Counted from the first letter of the stretch, positions 30,634 to 39,752 are shown. The stretch: 64,000 nt of DNA from Methylosarcina fibrata AML-C10 (GCF_000372865.1 NZ_KB889965.1:1385902-1449901), one strand, 5' to 3'. The notes: a model not told the origin generated them from the sequence alone. Program-made: numbers and translations.

Positions 30634-30956
30634 AGTCTTAGCCCAACCCAATCAGAAAAACTCAGTCGTTACTGTTCCGAGGCTTTTACTGCACAACCTC
30701 GGAAATTAGGCAATCCGGAAGCCGGATAGTTCTTTCCAGCCGGGCAAATTATGCGGCGGCCGCAAACAGCGCGACGATTCATTTGGGCGAGCAGTACGAC
30801 TCAGCGGCATTCGGCCGTTTCCCTAATGACCGATACCTATTGCTCGTTTTCTCCGATCCGAAGAATTCGCCGAGAGCCCTTCAAACCGGAGAAAACAGAG
30901 GCCGCCGTCACTTGAAGCCGGCCGCAAGATTTAAAACAACGCCCTTTCAGATCCCG
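30634..30956. other. Intergenic region, no gene recognised
   Basis: About 320 bases between the PRC-barrel gene's stop and treZ, both read leftwards. It should contain the treZ promoter. Nothing else was recognised: no hairpin with a U-tract and no family-like open frame. Confidence 0.35.
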
Positions 30957-31466
30957 TCAAGGCTTGACGCGATAGAACTGATTGAGTTGCTTGCGCTGCT
31001 CGTCCCATTGCGTCGTACTGACAGGCCAATGGTCTTCATCGAAACCGGGCGCATTTTTTAAAGCCTCCTTGTCCATATTCAGCACGTAATAATCCTGATC
31101 GGCACTCCAGCGCAGCGCCGACCATGGAATTGCAAAAAGCTTGTCGCCCATGCCCAGAAGTCCGCCGTACGAAACGACGACGTAAACGACGTTACCGCGC
31201 ATGGGATTCAGCACCAGATCCTTGATGTCGCCCAGATCCTCCCCTTTCATGTTTTTGACGTCGGTGCCGATGATTTTGGTGGCGCGGCTGACGTCCTGCA
31301 TCTGTTCATTGGCTTCTTTCCTCATTTCCTTCTGTTTCTCCCTGACGTCCCGTTGTTCTTCCCGCATTTCCTCTCTTTTTTCCTGGACGTCGGTCGCCGC
31401 GTAGGCGGTAGCTCCCAGAATCGCACTCAAAACGGATACGGTTACGATAGCTCTTGATGATTTCAT
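30957..31466 (-). CDS. Exported PRC-barrel domain protein
   Basis: 169 residues. A signal peptide ends at TAYAAT (about residue 24). A very charged coiled-coil stretch follows (about 26-58, EKREEMREEQRDVREKQKE), then a PRC-barrel domain (about 62-130) with IIGTDVKNMKGEDLGDIKDL and FAIPWSALRWSAD. PRC barrels bind partners or ligands and occur in stress-related envelope proteins. The coiled coil probably oligomerises or spans periplasmic space. It is monocistronic. The exact function is unknown. Confidence 0.8.
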   Translation of the reverse strand: MKSSRAIVTVSVLSAILGATAYAATDVQEKREEMREEQRDVREKQKEMRKEANEQMQDVSRATKIIGTDVKNMKGEDLGDIKDLVLNPMRGNVVYVVVSYGGLLGMGDKLFAIPWSALRWSADQDYYVLNMDKEALKNAPGFDEDHWPVSTTQWDEQRKQLNQFYRVKP

Positions 31467-31759
31467 GGTCTTGCTCCAGCTTTATTAAATGAAGGGGGTC
31501 TCGATAAGTTTCGAGAGCGGCTGAATACACTGTCACGTTTCAGACGTACGACGTAAAAATTAATCCAAGCTTCAATCGGCGTCTGTACGTTAACAAACAC
31601 AATCAGGATTCTCCCTGCCTGTTCGTTGCACGAACCGCATGCTTGTTCTTTCAGTCAATCCAATCAGGAAAATCATGGAAATATTGACCGCCCGATAGAA
31701 AAGGATGTACGTTAACCGGATCCGGACTTGCCGGACGGCGGAGTAGAAAGGGAGGTTCC

Positions 31760-32140
31760 ATGTCATCTTTTAATGAAGTAGCTGAAAACGTCAGCTTGGT
31801 GATTGACGGTGCCGGAGTTCTCGTCATCGTTCTGGGCCTGTTGGCGGCTTTAGCCAGATTTACAATATTCAGAAAATCGGCCGATCCCTACCGGCAACTT
31901 CGACAGGATATCGGACGAGGCATTCTTCTCGGGCTGGAACTTTTGGTGGCCGCCGACATTATTCGCACAGTAGCCGTTACGCCCACCCTGCAAGGCGTGC
32001 TGGTCCTGGGGCTTATCGTCTTGATCCGGACGTTCCTGAGCATGGCCTTACAGGTCGAGCTGGAAGGCCGATGGCCATGGCAACAGCAGTCTCCTCAACA
32101 TGTCGTTCACTCGGACAGGCAACAGCGTCCCCCGGTTTAA
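31760..32140 (+). CDS. DUF1622 membrane protein
   Basis: 126 residues with three hydrophobic segments (about 16-36, 51-70 and 77-97) and the conserved FRKSADPYRQLRQDIGRGILLGLE stretch seen in DUF1622 proteins (split here by the first and second helices). GGGAGG lies before the ATG. The C-terminus is hydrophilic and rich in Gln. Located in the inner membrane. No biochemical role is known for the family. Confidence 0.8.
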   Translation: MSSFNEVAENVSLVIDGAGVLVIVLGLLAALARFTIFRKSADPYRQLRQDIGRGILLGLELLVAADIIRTVAVTPTLQGVLVLGLIVLIRTFLSMALQVELEGRWPWQQQSPQHVVHSDRQQRPPV

Positions 32141-32250
32141 GCGACTCGTTGAACAGGAGCTTTTATAAGCCATTCGCTGCTTCGGATCGATTTTTACCGG
32201 CTTTCCGCGGTCGAATGCGCTATCGGTAAACCAATTTTCGAGAAGTCAGC

Positions 32251-33063
32251 ATGAAATTCGACACCGCATCTCAACTCGGCCATATTCTGTTCATTCCTCA
32301 CGGAGGCGGTCCCTTGCCTTTGTTCGGCGACCCAGGGCATCGGCATTTGTTCGGATTTCTTCAGGAAATAACGCCCTCCTTGGGGCAGCCCTCGGCCATT
32401 CTGGTGATTAGCGCCCATTGGGAAGAGGCTCTCGCCACGGTTACCCACGGCGAACATCCTTCGCTGATTTACGATTATTACGGTTTTCCCGAAGCGGCTT
32501 ATCAAATTCGGTATCCGGCTCCGGGTTCGCCCGCGCTGGCCGATAAAATTTTTCAACTGTTGAATCTTAATGGCATCGAAGCACGGCTCGACAGCGAACG
32601 CGGCTTCGACCACGGCCTGTTCGTACCGTTAAAAATCATGTATCCGGAGGCGGATATTCCTTGTGTCCAATTGTCTCTGCTCCGGAGCCTGGATCCTGCG
32701 GTTCATCTTCATATCGGCAAGGCTCTATCGCCATTACGGCGGGAGAACGTGCTTGTCCTCGGTTCCGGCTTTTCGTTTCACAACCTCGAAGCTTTTTTTG
32801 CGCCGACGAGCGGTGCGCCTGATTTGAAGAACGAGGCATTCGAAGAATGGCTGATAGACAGTTGCACCAATCCAAATCTGTCGGCCGAAGAAAGGGAAAC
32901 AAGACTCGTCCGCTGGCGGGAGGCGCCCTTTGCTTCTTACTGCCATCCCCGAGAAGAACATTTACTGCCGTTACACGTTTGCCTGGGCTTGTCGGACGCT
33001 CCGGCCAGACTGGCGTTCAGCGGCGACGTATCGGGCAAAAGAGCCAGTGCTTTTCTGTGGTGA
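32251..33063 (+). CDS. LigB/DODA-type extradiol ring-cleavage dioxygenase
   Basis: 270 residues, the length of class III extradiol dioxygenases such as YgiD/4,5-DOPA dioxygenase. Candidate metal ligands are in FIPHGGGPLPLFGD (near residue 15) and VISAHWEEALATV (near residue 55). YDYYGFPEAAYQIRYPAPG and RGFDHGLFVPLKIMYPEADI are family hallmarks. The second holds the catalytic His of the HGL motif. It would open an aromatic diol ring using Fe(II) or Zn(II) in the cytoplasm. The physiological substrate is unknown. It is followed by decayed redox genes and a LysR regulator. Confidence 0.85.
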   Translation: MKFDTASQLGHILFIPHGGGPLPLFGDPGHRHLFGFLQEITPSLGQPSAILVISAHWEEALATVTHGEHPSLIYDYYGFPEAAYQIRYPAPGSPALADKIFQLLNLNGIEARLDSERGFDHGLFVPLKIMYPEADIPCVQLSLLRSLDPAVHLHIGKALSPLRRENVLVLGSGFSFHNLEAFFAPTSGAPDLKNEAFEEWLIDSCTNPNLSAEERETRLVRWREAPFASYCHPREEHLLPLHVCLGLSDAPARLAFSGDVSGKRASAFLW

Positions 33064-33201
33064 CTCTGTCCGAATTTTACAGAGTCAATTTTGCAGGATC
33101 AGCCCCTCTTTAAACGTTGACACGTATCAGCAATACGTAGCAGAAATTAACCCAGCCGTTCATCCCTGCCTGTACGATAGCCAAACAGAACCGGTTGCGG
33201 C

Positions 33202-33613
33202 TTATGTCAGTTGTCCGTTCCGATAATCGGCAAGCGCCTGCTCGATTTCATCCCGTGTGTTCATCACGAGCGGACCATACTGTGGACGACCGGCTCGCGC
33301 ATCGGAATGAATGATGACTCTGCCGGCGGTCATCCATTGCACCGTTCCGCTTTTTAAATTTCCCCGGTTTCCCGGATGGTCCCTGTACAGCATGCGGCCT
33401 TTGCATGTACGTCACCGTTTCGAATCCACGATGCGGATGATCCGGAAAACCGGCGATAGAGTCCTCGGCATTCATCGAAAATAAACTCGTCCAGCATCAG
33501 GAAAGGATCGAGGTGCAATCCCGGGATGGACCGAGACTGCGCAGCAGTTTCACGCCTCCGCCGTCGGTAGTCGGTAAGGCATGAATCGTTTGTTTCAACG
33601 TTCGCACGGACAT
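33202..33613 (-). pseudogene. Decayed pirin-family gene
   Basis: The start MSVRTLKQTIHAL and GGGVKLLRSLGP is followed by a frameshift to LDPFLMLDEFIF, another to [18 protein letters not shown], and a third to [13 protein letters not shown]. These are successive blocks of a pirin cupin. The middle and most of the C-terminal cupin are deleted: the text jumps from VIIHS straight to [19 protein letters not shown], the normal end of pirins. At least three frame changes and one large deletion make it non-functional. It sits 10 bases after the azoreductase relic, so they were once an operon. Confidence 0.8.
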
Positions 33614-33623
33614 ATCGTCCTAC

Positions 33624-33827
33624 TCAAAAGATGCGATGGCCAATTTTCCAAGCCGCCAACAGAGCGAGCTTCCGCCAGGCTTCGGCCAAAGCCGACGCTT
33701 TGCCGGCTTCGCCCATATTAAAACCTTCGGCACAAACAAATTCGACGTCGGCAATGCCTCAAAAGCAGGAAAAGTCCCGCACGTAGCGGGTCTGGCCGTC
33801 GAGCCGCGTTGTTGACGGAGGCCTCAT
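33624..33827 (-). pseudogene. C-terminal relic of an FMN-dependent NADH-azoreductase gene
   Basis: The frame reads TRYVRDFSCF, a TGA, then GIADVEFVCAEGFNMGE and LAEAWRKLALL. This matches the end of AzoR-type flavoproteins (YLRDFLGFIG, VEFVxAEGL). The N-terminal flavodoxin-like part is absent, and the TGA interrupts the remainder. It lies directly before the pirin relic and divergent from the intact LysR gene, an arrangement common for LysR-regulated azoreductase/pirin loci. Confidence 0.75.
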
Positions 33828-33897
33828 TAAACTCCCTATTTCATAGATAAAAAATTATAATATTTCGTCTTAAAAGTTCTAATAATTCGATAGATTA

Positions 33898-34815
33898 ATG
33901 ACACCCCATATCACTCTCGAACAATGGCGCTCTCTCATCGCGGTGGTGGACGCCGGCGGTTACGCCCAGGCCGCCGGGATCCTGCACAAAAGCCAGTCGG
34001 CCGTTACCTATGCGGTGCAAAAAATCGAATCGTCCTTGTCGGTGAAAGTCTTCGCCATCGAAGGGCGCAAAGCCATGCTCACGCCGATCGGACAGATGCT
34101 TTACCGGCGCGCGCTGGCGCTGGTGGAAGAAGCCGGCGATCTGGAACGGGCCGCGCACAGGCTGTCGGCAGGCTGGGAAGCGGAGATTCGTCTGGCGGCC
34201 GAAATTCTCTTTCCCTCCCGACTCCTGCTGTCCTGCCTGGATCGTTTCGGGCAGGACAGCCCGGGAACGAGAATCGAATTGATCGAGTCCGTGCTGGGCG
34301 GCACGGACGATGCGTTACTCAAGGGAGAAGCCGATCTGGTGATTTCCCCGCGGCAGCCGGCCGGTTTTCCGGGCGAACTGCTGATGCGGATGCGTTTGAT
34401 CCCGGTCGCGCACGCCGAGCATCCGCTGCATCGACTGGGCCGAGCGCTGACCTCTCGGGATCTGCGCGCCCATCGGCATGTGGTGGTGCGAGATACCGGC
34501 AGCCGGCGCGATCGCCGTGCGGTATCGGTCGAAGTCGACCGGCGCTGGACGGTGAGCCAGATCGCGACGTCGATTAAGGCCGTCTCTCTCGGCTTCGGTT
34601 TCGCCTGGCTGCCGGAAGAGCATATCCGAGAAGAATTAAGCAACGGTTCACTCAAGCCTTTACCGTTAAGAGCGGGCGGAATCCTTGAAATTCCTCTCTA
34701 CATGATTCTGGCCAATCCGGACTTTGCCGGCCCCGGCGTCAAACGCCTGGCCGAGATCATCAGGGAATCGGCGGAATCCGGCGGCCCGGCCGGTAGAATC
34801 GACGCCGTCCAGTAA
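33898..34815 (+). CDS. LysR-family transcriptional regulator
   Basis: 305 residues, normal for LysR proteins. The winged helix-turn-helix (about 5-65) reads TLEQWRSLIAVVDAGGYAQA and SQSAVTYAVQKIESSL. The effector domain (about 90-300) has a type 2 periplasmic-binding fold with RIELIESVLGGTDDALLKGEADL. The start at 33898 follows an AT-rich region of about 60 bases shared with the divergent azoreductase relic, which should hold its operator. With its likely targets decayed, the regulator may now control other genes, perhaps the LigB-type dioxygenase. Confidence 0.88.
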   Translation: MTPHITLEQWRSLIAVVDAGGYAQAAGILHKSQSAVTYAVQKIESSLSVKVFAIEGRKAMLTPIGQMLYRRALALVEEAGDLERAAHRLSAGWEAEIRLAAEILFPSRLLLSCLDRFGQDSPGTRIELIESVLGGTDDALLKGEADLVISPRQPAGFPGELLMRMRLIPVAHAEHPLHRLGRALTSRDLRAHRHVVVRDTGSRRDRRAVSVEVDRRWTVSQIATSIKAVSLGFGFAWLPEEHIREELSNGSLKPLPLRAGGILEIPLYMILANPDFAGPGVKRLAEIIRESAESGGPAGRIDAVQ

Positions 34816-35054
34816 AGCCGGAGCCGAATTTTTTTATCGGAGTGACAAAGCTCGCTTTGTCATTGGCAAAATCGGCTTTGCAACTCCCGTTAGCCGACAG
34901 CTTAACGTAACGAGGTTGTGTCGATAAATCCGGAGACTCCCTGAATGAAGTATTTCCGCTTCAACGAGCCGATTTTCTTCAGGTCGGGCGCGGGCTCGCT
35001 ATCTTTCTTCTCGTAAGCGTCCAGTCATCTCGCAGCAAGTTTAATGCTCACTTG
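34816..35054. other. Intergenic region with a perfect short hairpin
   Basis: TGACAAAGC / GCTTTGTCA at 34843-34851 and 34854-34862 forms a 9-bp stem with a 2-base loop just after the LysR gene. No U-tract follows. The rest, up to the IS3 end, has no recognised gene and does not encode the missing front of the helicase found beyond the element. Confidence 0.45.
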
Positions 35055-35115
35055 AGAGGTGGCCCCAAAGCTTTGAACAGATATCTCCGAAATTAAGGTG
35101 GAATCCTGCTGTTGA

Positions 35116-36015
35116 TTAGGCTGCCATTTTGACCGGTGGCAACATGCCGGTATAAGCTTGATAGGGCGTTTTCCGACCCAGGCTGGAATGTGGCCTGGCT
35201 CGATTGTACCATTCCACATAGTTCATGACCGAGGTTCTTGCCTGAGCGACCGACTCGTCAGCATGGAGATAAACGCACTCGTATTTCACTGAGCGCCACA
35301 CGCGTTCGACGAAGACATTATCTCGCCAAGCTCCCCGGCCGTCCATGCGCAGCTTGCAACCGTTTTCCAGCACCGTATCGACAAACACCTGGGCAGTCAA
35401 TTGACTCCCCTGGTCCGTGTTGACGATCTCGGGTGTGCCGTACCGCCTGAATGCTTCCTGAAGCACATCCACCGCATGGCAGGCTTCCAGGGTAATCGCC
35501 AGTTTGGCCGCCAATACTTTGCGGCTGGCCCAGTCCACCACGGCCGTCAGGTAAGCAAAGCCTTTGGCCAGTCGAATATAAGTCGTATCCAGTGCCCACA
35601 CCTGATTAGAACGATGAATCGCCATGCCACGCAACAAGTAAGGATAGATTTTATGTCCAGGTTGCTGCTTACTGGTGTTGGGCTTGCAATACAGCGCCGC
35701 CATACCCATCCGCTGCATCAGGGTTTTGACATGCTTGCGACCGACCGCGATGCCTTGGTCATGCAATTGATCGCGCAACATTCTCGCCCCCATGAACGGG
35801 TGTTTCAAATGCAGTTCATCCAGCCGCCGCATCAGCTCCAAATCACGCTCCGAGACCGATTTGGGCAAATAATAGACGCTACCCCGGCTCATATTGAGCA
35901 AGTCGGCCTGACGGCTGATCGACAGTTTCGAGTCACGGTCTATCATCGCTTTGCGCTCAGCAATCCCGCCTTGCTGAGCGCGCCTTCTACCCAAAGGGCA
36001 CAAGTAAAAAATCAT
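35116..36015 (-). CDS. IS3-family transposase OrfB (DDE integrase)
   Basis: 299-residue frame. It has the HTH_21 region (KHPFMGARMLRDQLHDQGI) and an rve integrase core with DTTYIRL, NTDQGSQL and VERVWRSVKYE, supplying the D, D and E residues, then YNRARPHSSLGRKTPYQAY at the end. The frame overlaps OrfA by 29 bases in the -1 position at a run of Ts. That is the usual arrangement for a programmed frameshift giving an OrfAB fusion, though initiation at MIDRDSK (about 24 residues in) is also possible. It appears intact. Confidence 0.9.
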   Translation of the reverse strand: MIFYLCPLGRRRAQQGGIAERKAMIDRDSKLSISRQADLLNMSRGSVYYLPKSVSERDLELMRRLDELHLKHPFMGARMLRDQLHDQGIAVGRKHVKTLMQRMGMAALYCKPNTSKQQPGHKIYPYLLRGMAIHRSNQVWALDTTYIRLAKGFAYLTAVVDWASRKVLAAKLAITLEACHAVDVLQEAFRRYGTPEIVNTDQGSQLTAQVFVDTVLENGCKLRMDGRGAWRDNVFVERVWRSVKYECVYLHADESVAQARTSVMNYVEWYNRARPHSSLGRKTPYQAYTGMLPPVKMAA

Positions 36016-36265
36016 TCTCCAACGTCAATTGCCCGATCTTGGCATGCAACGCCTGCAGATCGACAGCGGGCGACGCCGTTTCAGGCGATTTGCCAAAGAC
36101 CTCGGCCGCCCGCTCCGTCAGTTGTCGCTTCCAGTCGGTAATCTGGTTTGGGTGAACTTCGAATTCCTGAGCCAGCTGCGCCAGGGTTTTATCACCCGCC
36201 AGCGCCGCCATGGCAACTTTGGCCTTGAAAGCCGGTGAGTGTTTTCTTCTCGTTTTGAGTGACAT
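35987..36265 (-). CDS. IS3-family transposase OrfA
   Basis: 92 residues with a helix-turn-helix (KAKVAMAALAGDKTLAQLAQ) and a leucine-zipper-like tail (LHAKIGQLTLENDFL), the standard OrfA layout. It stops inside OrfB. The sequence GATTTTTTACTT in the overlap is a plausible slippery site. Confidence 0.88.
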   Translation of the reverse strand: MSLKTRRKHSPAFKAKVAMAALAGDKTLAQLAQEFEVHPNQITDWKRQLTERAAEVFGKSPETASPAVDLQALHAKIGQLTLENDFLLVPFG

Positions 36266-36355
36266 CTTCTGCTCCGTTTTAACGTCCTTCTGGACATTCT
36301 ACAGTAGCAGGTCTTCCACTTAACAGGCTGTTCAATTTTTCGGCTCCACCTCTTT

Positions 36356-37636
36356 GAGCAATGCGATGCCTGGTTAACACACAAAAATAAACTGCGCTAC
36401 TGGTGTGCTTGGCGAAAAGTGAGACAGGACGCTATTTCCTCTGGTTTGGTGCCATTAATTGAGGGTATCGAACAAGGGTATACGGATGGTTTATCCGCAA
36501 AAGAGTTGTTATTGGTTAATTATTCACGTTGGTGGGTAAATTCGGTTATTGATCATGACGAGGTATTGAGAAATTTTATTCCGGCTGAGCATCGTCAAAA
36601 AATCCGAATATATCATCAGTTAGATACAGACTTTATGCAACTTACTCAGGAATATGTCAAAGCGCTGTTAGCTACCGGTATTCCTAAAGCACAAGACATT
36701 CAGAAAGGATCTGAATGGGGCGTGTTAGCGCGTGAGATTCAAAAGAAAACACGTCATATGCCGCTCCGCCAATTGATGAGTCAAATGCCCGAGGTGATTA
36801 CCAAATTGACCCCTTGCGTGATGATGAGTCCTATGAGTATAGCGCAATACCTTCCGGCTAATAGTAAGGCATTTGATGTGGTGATCTTTGATGAGGCAAG
36901 TCAAATTACTGTACCTGATGCCATTGGCGCAGTCGCCAGAGCTAAACAGGCGATTGTAGTCGGCGATCCAAAGCAGCTTTCGCCTAGCTCCTTCTTTGCT
37001 AAGAAATCAGGCAATGATGAGTACTCCGATGATTTTGAAGAGGATATGGAGTCCATTTTAGATGAATGTTTAGCCGCAAACATTCCTTGTATGCATCTAA
37101 ATTGGCATTACCGCTCGCGCTGTGAATCGTTAATTACTTTCTCTAATCATAAATACTATGGTGGCAAGCTGGTTACCTTTCCGAATAATGATACTCGTGG
37201 CATGTCAGTGCATTATCATGCGGTCGATTCAATCTATAAGGAAGGTCAGAATCGCATCAATCGAGGTGAAGCGGAAGCGATTGTCGAGAATATCGTTACC
37301 AAATTACGCCAGCCTGGCTTTAATAAATCCATTGGCATTGTGACATTTAATATGGAGCAACAGAAATTAATTAGTGATTTATTTGAAGCCGCGCGCAGCC
37401 GGTACCCAGAAATAGAACCGCATTTTGCTGAAGATAAGTTTGATTCCGTGTTTGTTAAAAATTTGGAAAGTGTTCAGGGAGATGAGCGTGATTTGATTTA
37501 TTTCTCTATCACCTTCGGTAAAGATGCCGCCGGCAAGTTGAGTATGAATTTCGGCCCGATGAATCAAGCCGGTGGTATGCGCAGATTAAATGTTGCGGTG
37601 ACTAGGGCCAAAGAAGAAATGCATGTGTTTACTTCA
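36356..37636 (+). pseudogene. HheA-like DUF4011-type helicase, helicase part (5' end lost, 3' end split by IS)
   Basis: Open frame entering directly from the IS3 end (FEQCDAWLTHKN), without its normal start; the GTG at 36419 is internal. It holds the second half of a superfamily 1 helicase: VVIFDEASQITVPDA (Walker B), VVGDPKQLSPSSFF, SIGIVTFNMEQQ, SVQGDERDLIYFSI and MRRLNVAVTRAKEEM. These match large DUF4011/DUF3320 helicases, including HheA described as an antiphage protein. The N-terminal DUF4011 part and Walker A are absent. Base composition is clearly more AT-rich than the surroundings. Translation would end shortly inside the IS5-family element. Confidence 0.8.
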
Positions 37637-38893
37637 GGGCACCTCGAAAAACCCAAGGCTATGAGAAAATAGCATTTTCAAATGGATAGCCGGTAAAGCG
37701 ATGATTAAAGAGAGCCTGTTTGCAGCCGAAGAACGAGAAGCCAAGCTGGATAAGCTGGGCGACATTCTGCAGGTGTTGGAGAAACACGTGGACTTCAAAG
37801 CCTTGTCGCAAGCGATTGATCAATCGGCGCCACGGCCCGACCGAACCCAAGGCGGTCGCCCGCCGTTTCCGACGGAAGTCATAGTTAGAGTGGTCGTGTT
37901 ACAGCAACTCTACAATCTGAGCGACGAACAAATGGAGTTTCAACTGCTGGACAGGCTAAGCTTCCAGCGGTTTGTCGGTTTGCGTCAGAGCAGCCAAATT
38001 CCCGACCGGACGACCCTGTGGACCTTCAAGGAACGGTTGGTTGAGGCCAATGCCAGCGAAACCTTATTCGACGCCGTCAACCGGGAATTGAACAAACACG
38101 GCTACCTCGCACGTTGCGGGCAAATCGTTGATGCCACCCTCGTCCCCGCGCCACGGCAGCGGCTCAACAAAGACGAGAAAGTGTTGGTCAAACAGGATGC
38201 CATGCCGATCGATTGGACGCCTGCGCAACGTCGGCAGAAAGACATCGACGCCACCTGGACCAAGAAACACGGCAAATCGTACTATGGCTACAAGTTATCC
38301 ACGAGCGCCGACAAACGCTATAAGCTGATCCGCAAACTCAAAGTCAGCACCGCCAGCGAACACGACACGCATCATCTGGAAGCCGTGCTGGATACGGGCA
38401 ACACGAGCCGTGATGTTTATGCCGACAAAGGTTACGTGGACAGCGAGCGTGAAGCCCGACTGCAAGAGGACGGTTGGCGCACGCATATCCAGCGCAAAGC
38501 GCCCAAGGGCAAACCATTATCGGACTGTCAACAGCGACGCAATCAGCGGATTGCCAAAAGTCGTGCCCGGGTCGAACACGTCTATGCCAGCCTGCAACAG
38601 ATGGGCGGCAAGGGCTTGCGCTGTATTGGCCTGGATCGGGCTGTGTTGCAGCTCAATCTGAAGGCGGCCACTTATAACTTACGCCGTTTATGTAGCCTGA
38701 AAACCAGCGGCGTGGCCTCGGCTTTTGCCTGTTAGCAGGCAAAGTGCGCCTGAAGGGCGGATAGAGATCGCCTTCAGGCTGAAAAAAAACCGCTCCAGGC
38801 GGGTGAAAAATAGCCTGTTTCCAGCTGGCATTGGTTGATTGGCTATATCAACTGTGACTTGATGGCTAATTTGGGTGGTTTTTCGAGGTACCC
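37637..38893 (+). mobile_element. IS5-family insertion sequence with TTCA target duplication
   Basis: 1257 bp. The inverted repeats begin GGGCACCTCGAAAAACC at 37637 and, read from the other end, GGGTACCTCGAAAAACC at 38893. TTCA is duplicated at 37633-37636 and 38894-38897. Removing the element and one TTCA joins the helicase frame perfectly to the downstream endonuclease frame (HVFTS-LKPEQIDL), so this insertion is recent and unambiguous. Confidence 0.93.
37701..38735 (+). CDS. IS5-family transposase
   Basis: 344 residues, apparently intact. It has an N-terminal domain with GGRPPFPTEVIVRVVVLQ, and a DDE core with IVDATLVPAPRQR, then VYADKGYVDSEREARL, and RARVEHVYASLQQM holding the terminal E region. 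The order and spacing (D..., ADKGY, RxxVE) are typical of IS5-family enzymes. Confidence 0.9.
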   Translation: MIKESLFAAEEREAKLDKLGDILQVLEKHVDFKALSQAIDQSAPRPDRTQGGRPPFPTEVIVRVVVLQQLYNLSDEQMEFQLLDRLSFQRFVGLRQSSQIPDRTTLWTFKERLVEANASETLFDAVNRELNKHGYLARCGQIVDATLVPAPRQRLNKDEKVLVKQDAMPIDWTPAQRRQKDIDATWTKKHGKSYYGYKLSTSADKRYKLIRKLKVSTASEHDTHHLEAVLDTGNTSRDVYADKGYVDSEREARLQEDGWRTHIQRKAPKGKPLSDCQQRRNQRIAKSRARVEHVYASLQQMGGKGLRCIGLDRAVLQLNLKAATYNLRRLCSLKTSGVASAFAC

Positions 38894-39395
38894 TTCATTA
38901 AAACCGGAACAAATTGATTTATCACGTACCGGTGCTGAAGGTATCAGAGATTTAAAGCATTTTCTTGAATATGCGCAACGAGGCATTTCCGCTCTGACTG
39001 AAGCAGTAGGCGCGCCCGGCGGCTTTTTTGATTCGCCATTTGAACAAGCCGTTGCTGAAAAGCTGCATGCGAAAGGTTGGGTAACCCATTCTCAAGTGGG
39101 TGTATCTGGATTCCGGATTGATCTTGGCGTGATTAATCCTGATGCTCCTGGTCAGTATCTGTGTGCTGTCGAGTGTGATGGTGCCAGTTACCATAGCTCT
39201 GCTACCGCAAGAGATCGTGATTTTTTAAGAGAGCAGGTGTTAAGAGGTTTGGGTTGGGAGGTAATCCGTATCTGGTCGACAGATTGGTGGATTGATTCCG
39301 AATCGGCTTTAAAACATGTTGATGAGCAATTACATAAGCTGCTGGTAGAGTATCGGGCGGAAAATGTTGGCCCAATTTTATTTGCTGATGCGTAA
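38894..39395 (+). pseudogene. HheA-like protein, C-terminal endonuclease part
   Basis: Continues the interrupted helicase frame from LKPEQIDLSRTGAEG to the natural stop. DLKHFLEYAQRGI is followed by a PD-(D/E)XK endonuclease domain of the Vsr/MTES_1575 type: SPFEQAVAEKL, FRIDLGVINPDAP and CAVECDGASYH carry the expected E, D and E-x-D-like residues, then WEVIRIWSTDWW. The active site looks intact. The protein ends without a DUF3320 tail. An upstream start inside the IS at 38835 could give an orphan 186-residue protein. Confidence 0.8.
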
Positions 39396-39752
39396 GAAAT
39401 CTCGGGGTTATCTATCGGAATGCGCGAAAAGCCCTGTCGTTCAGGACGGGGATGAATAGCATGAACGGCAGCGCCGTCCTCTAAATTTAATGTGGTATAA
39501 GCAGTAACGCGATAACCTTTCTAAGCGGCGTAAGCGGTAATTGTCAAAACTGTCGCCTCAAAAATTTCCCGAAAGAGAATTTTAGAAGACAACCATGAAA
39601 GAAACTTACAGTGACGGCTACAAAGAACAAGTTTTGGTCAAAGTGTATAATCGCAGAATTAACCCGGATATTTCATCAAAAAAGAGTCGGCACTGTCTTG
39701 AAACTCGCATAAAATCTACTTGCGAATTAAATTTTGTGAAGGGGCTCTGCCG
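39396..39752. other. Insertion-sequence debris: IS605-like 3' hairpin and a transposase start fragment
   Basis: At 39432-39451, CCCTGTC-GTTCAG-GACGGGG forms a stem-loop within AAGCCCTGTCGTTC, followed by GGATGAATAGC. This resembles the conserved 3' end (omega RNA scaffold and right end) of IS200/IS605 tnpB elements. No tnpB frame remains. At 39595, MKETYSDGYKEQVLVKVYNR looks like the first 20 residues of an IS3-type OrfA-like transposase and then stops matching. Confidence 0.45.

Larger units (their letters stand above)
35055..36353 (-). mobile_element. IS3-family insertion sequence
   Basis: About 1.3 kb. The ends AGAGGTGG (35055) and its complement (ending at 36353) open imperfect inverted repeats that share AGAGGTGG, CC and TTGAACAG blocks. 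TTG flanks each end (35052-35054 and 36354-36356). The sequence outside the two ends does not join into one gene, so the three-base match may be chance after a deletion. It encodes intact OrfA and OrfB on the minus strand. Confidence 0.8.

Noticed and set aside
35052-36356. TTG flanks of the IS3 element as a firm target duplication
   Set aside because: Three bases match easily by chance, and the outer sequences do not join into a continuous gene, so a deletion is likely.
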